Positions 63,072-64,000 of a stretch of 64,000 bases of DNA are shown here, piece by piece. The position numbers and the translations under genes are program-made. The DNA is taken from positions 1 to 64,000 of the forward strand of contig NZ_WQRF01000007.1 of the NCBI RefSeq assembly GCF_009758415.1. The letters run 5' to 3'. The DNA comes from Devosia marina (GTDB taxonomy: Bacteria; Pseudomonadota; Alphaproteobacteria; Rhizobiales; Devosiaceae). The first letter of the stretch is position 1. Each line of letters begins with the position of its first letter. Below the pieces are notes generated by a model. That model had not been told where the DNA came from and made no database searches. It was given only the letters and a program-made list of their open reading frames with translations.

Positions 63072-64000
63072 ATGGCAGAAGCCGGCAATCGCGAAACGCT
63101 TCCGACAGATGTGCTGATCGTCGGCGCCGGTCCGTCAGGTCTGGCCGCGGCCATTAGGCTGAAACAGCGTCATCCCGAGCTTGCCGTCACGGTCGTGGAA
63201 AAGGCAGCCGAAATCGGCGGGCATATCCTTTCGGGGGCGGTGATGGACCCGGTGGGCCTTGATGCCCTGATCCCCGACTGGCGCCTGAAGGGCGCGCCGG
63301 TCGGGCCCGACGTTACCAGGGATACCTATCACTTCCTCACCCAGTCGGCTGATTTCGCCTTCCCCCATGTTCTGGTCCCGCCGCAGATGCGGACCAAGGA
63401 TGCCATTATCGTCAGCCTGGGCGACCTGGTGCGCTGGCTGGGTGAGCAGGCGGCTGAACTGGGCGTCGATATTTTCCCAATGACCGCGGCGGTCGATGTG
63501 CTGCGAAGCGGCGATGGCCCGGTACGCGGCATCATCACCGGCGATCTTGGTCTGGACGTGGAGGGCAATCCCAAGCCCGGACACGCAGAGGGCATTGCGC
63601 TGGAAGCCAAGTACACGCTGATTGCTGAAGGCGCGCGCGGCTCTTTGGCCAAGCAGGTCATCGGCGATTTCGCCCTCGACAGAAATGCCAGCCCGCAAAA
63701 ATTTGGCCTTGGCATCAAGGAAGTCTGGGAAATTCCGCCAGAGCGGCACCAGGCGGGCCGGGTCGATCACTATCTGGGCTTTCCGCTCGACAACGCGACT
63801 GGCGGTGGCGGCTTTGCCTATCACGCCAAGAACAACAGACTCTATCTCGGGCTGGTCGTGCATCTTGACTATGCCGACCCTACGCTCTCGCCCTTTGACG
63901 AATTCCAGCGCTTCAAGACGCATCCGTCCATCGCCCGCCTGCTTGAAGGGGCCACCCGTATCAGCTACGGCGCGCGGTCGCTGACCGCCGGTGGCTTGCA
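63072..64000 (+). CDS. Electron transfer flavoprotein-ubiquinone oxidoreductase, 5' part
   Basis: ETF-QO passes electrons from the electron transfer flavoprotein (fed by fatty acid and amino acid oxidation) to ubiquinone at the inner membrane. The frame opens at the ATG at 63072 and stays open to the window edge, about 309 residues of the usual 550 or so. The FAD-binding GAGPSG is at residues 18-23, and GGHILSGAVMDPVGLDALIP is a hallmark of this family. The 4Fe-4S ligands lie in the missing C-terminal part. It is truncated only by the window, not by a stop codon. Confidence 0.92.
   Translation, partial: MAEAGNRETLPTDVLIVGAGPSGLAAAIRLKQRHPELAVTVVEKAAEIGGHILSGAVMDPVGLDALIPDWRLKGAPVGPDVTRDTYHFLTQSADFAFPHVLVPPQMRTKDAIIVSLGDLVRWLGEQAAELGVDIFPMTAAVDVLRSGDGPVRGIITGDLGLDVEGNPKPGHAEGIALEAKYTLIAEGARGSLAKQVIGDFALDRNASPQKFGLGIKEVWEIPPERHQAGRVDHYLGFPLDNATGGGGFAYHAKNNRLYLGLVVHLDYADPTLSPFDEFQRFKTHPSIARLLEGATRISYGARSLTAGGL

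Noticed and set aside
63135-63923. 262-codon minus-strand frame near the right edge
   Set aside because: It lies opposite the ETF-QO gene, whose FAD motif and family signature are clear on the plus strand.

Overview
The window reads as the chromosome of a free-living, aerobic, high-GC alphaproteobacterium of the order Hyphomicrobiales (Rhizobiales). I infer this from the family set: the CcrM adenine methyltransferase, DUF2093, DUF4170, DUF6101 and DUF1127 proteins, an IalB-family protein, the alphaproteobacterial layout of the aa3 oxidase operon, and an ATP synthase Fo operon with both b and b' subunits. The gene style suits Devosia and relatives, but I cannot prove the genus. No rRNA, tRNA, CRISPR array, insertion sequence or prophage is visible. 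Almost all of the window is dense housekeeping DNA.

Layout, left to right. About 0.2-1.8 kb holds a translationally coupled pair of genes that I do not recognise. Its base composition is visibly more AT-rich than the rest, and it is the best candidate for foreign DNA. 2-9 kb: an Abhydrolase_9-type membrane hydrolase, a DMT exporter, tadA, an ArsR/SRPBCC pair, a membrane protein/HTH pair, a medium-chain reductase and a patatin. 8.8-14 kb: purD, glutamate-cysteine ligase, rsmE, ubiA and a DUF6101 protein. 14.3-21 kb: a surface-polysaccharide-flavoured stretch (CysQ-like phosphatase, DUF4170, O-antigen-ligase-like protein, LpxB-related protein) next to DUF2093, xseA, a LysR regulator and a DUF1127 protein.

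22.3-31.8 kb is a long rightward block: ctaC-ctaD-ctaB-small CoxF-like protein-ctaG-ctaE, then SURF1, thrC, an M16 processing peptidase and a RimJ-like acetyltransferase. It supplies the structural subunits, heme A pathway entry and copper delivery of an aa3 cytochrome c oxidase. 32-37.6 kb: a large membrane PAS-GGDEF-EAL protein, an AlgH/YqgE protein, a stand-alone DsbD-alpha-like protein, a Prx5 peroxiredoxin and a lipoprotein. 37.6-42.4 kb: the glycine cleavage operon gcvT-gcvH-gcvPA-gcvPB, headed by a clear tandem glycine riboswitch. 42.7-45.4 kb: atpI-atpB-atpE-atpF'-atpF, with a good sigma-70 promoter.

45.7-52.5 kb: smc, a DsbA-like protein and a DciA/DUF721 protein (leftward), then an alpha/beta hydrolase and mutY (rightward). 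53-55.3 kb: ccrM, rnhB and a small unknown gene; CtrA-like boxes precede ccrM. 55.4-64 kb: a secreted protein, a PA0069-type radical SAM protein, a 14-TM efflux pump, a membrane diguanylate cyclase, moaB, a second MFS transporter, a type-4-like uracil-DNA glycosylase lacking two expected cysteines, and the 5' part of an ETF-ubiquinone oxidoreductase gene cut by the window edge.

I did not find a clear-cut new multi-gene system. The observations most worth following are the AT-rich gene pair at the left edge, two perfect or near-perfect dyads at regulator promoters, the REPIN-like inverted doublets at 12.4 and 42.5 kb, the degenerate GGDQY cyclase domain that keeps an I-site, and the cysteine-poor uracil glycosylase.
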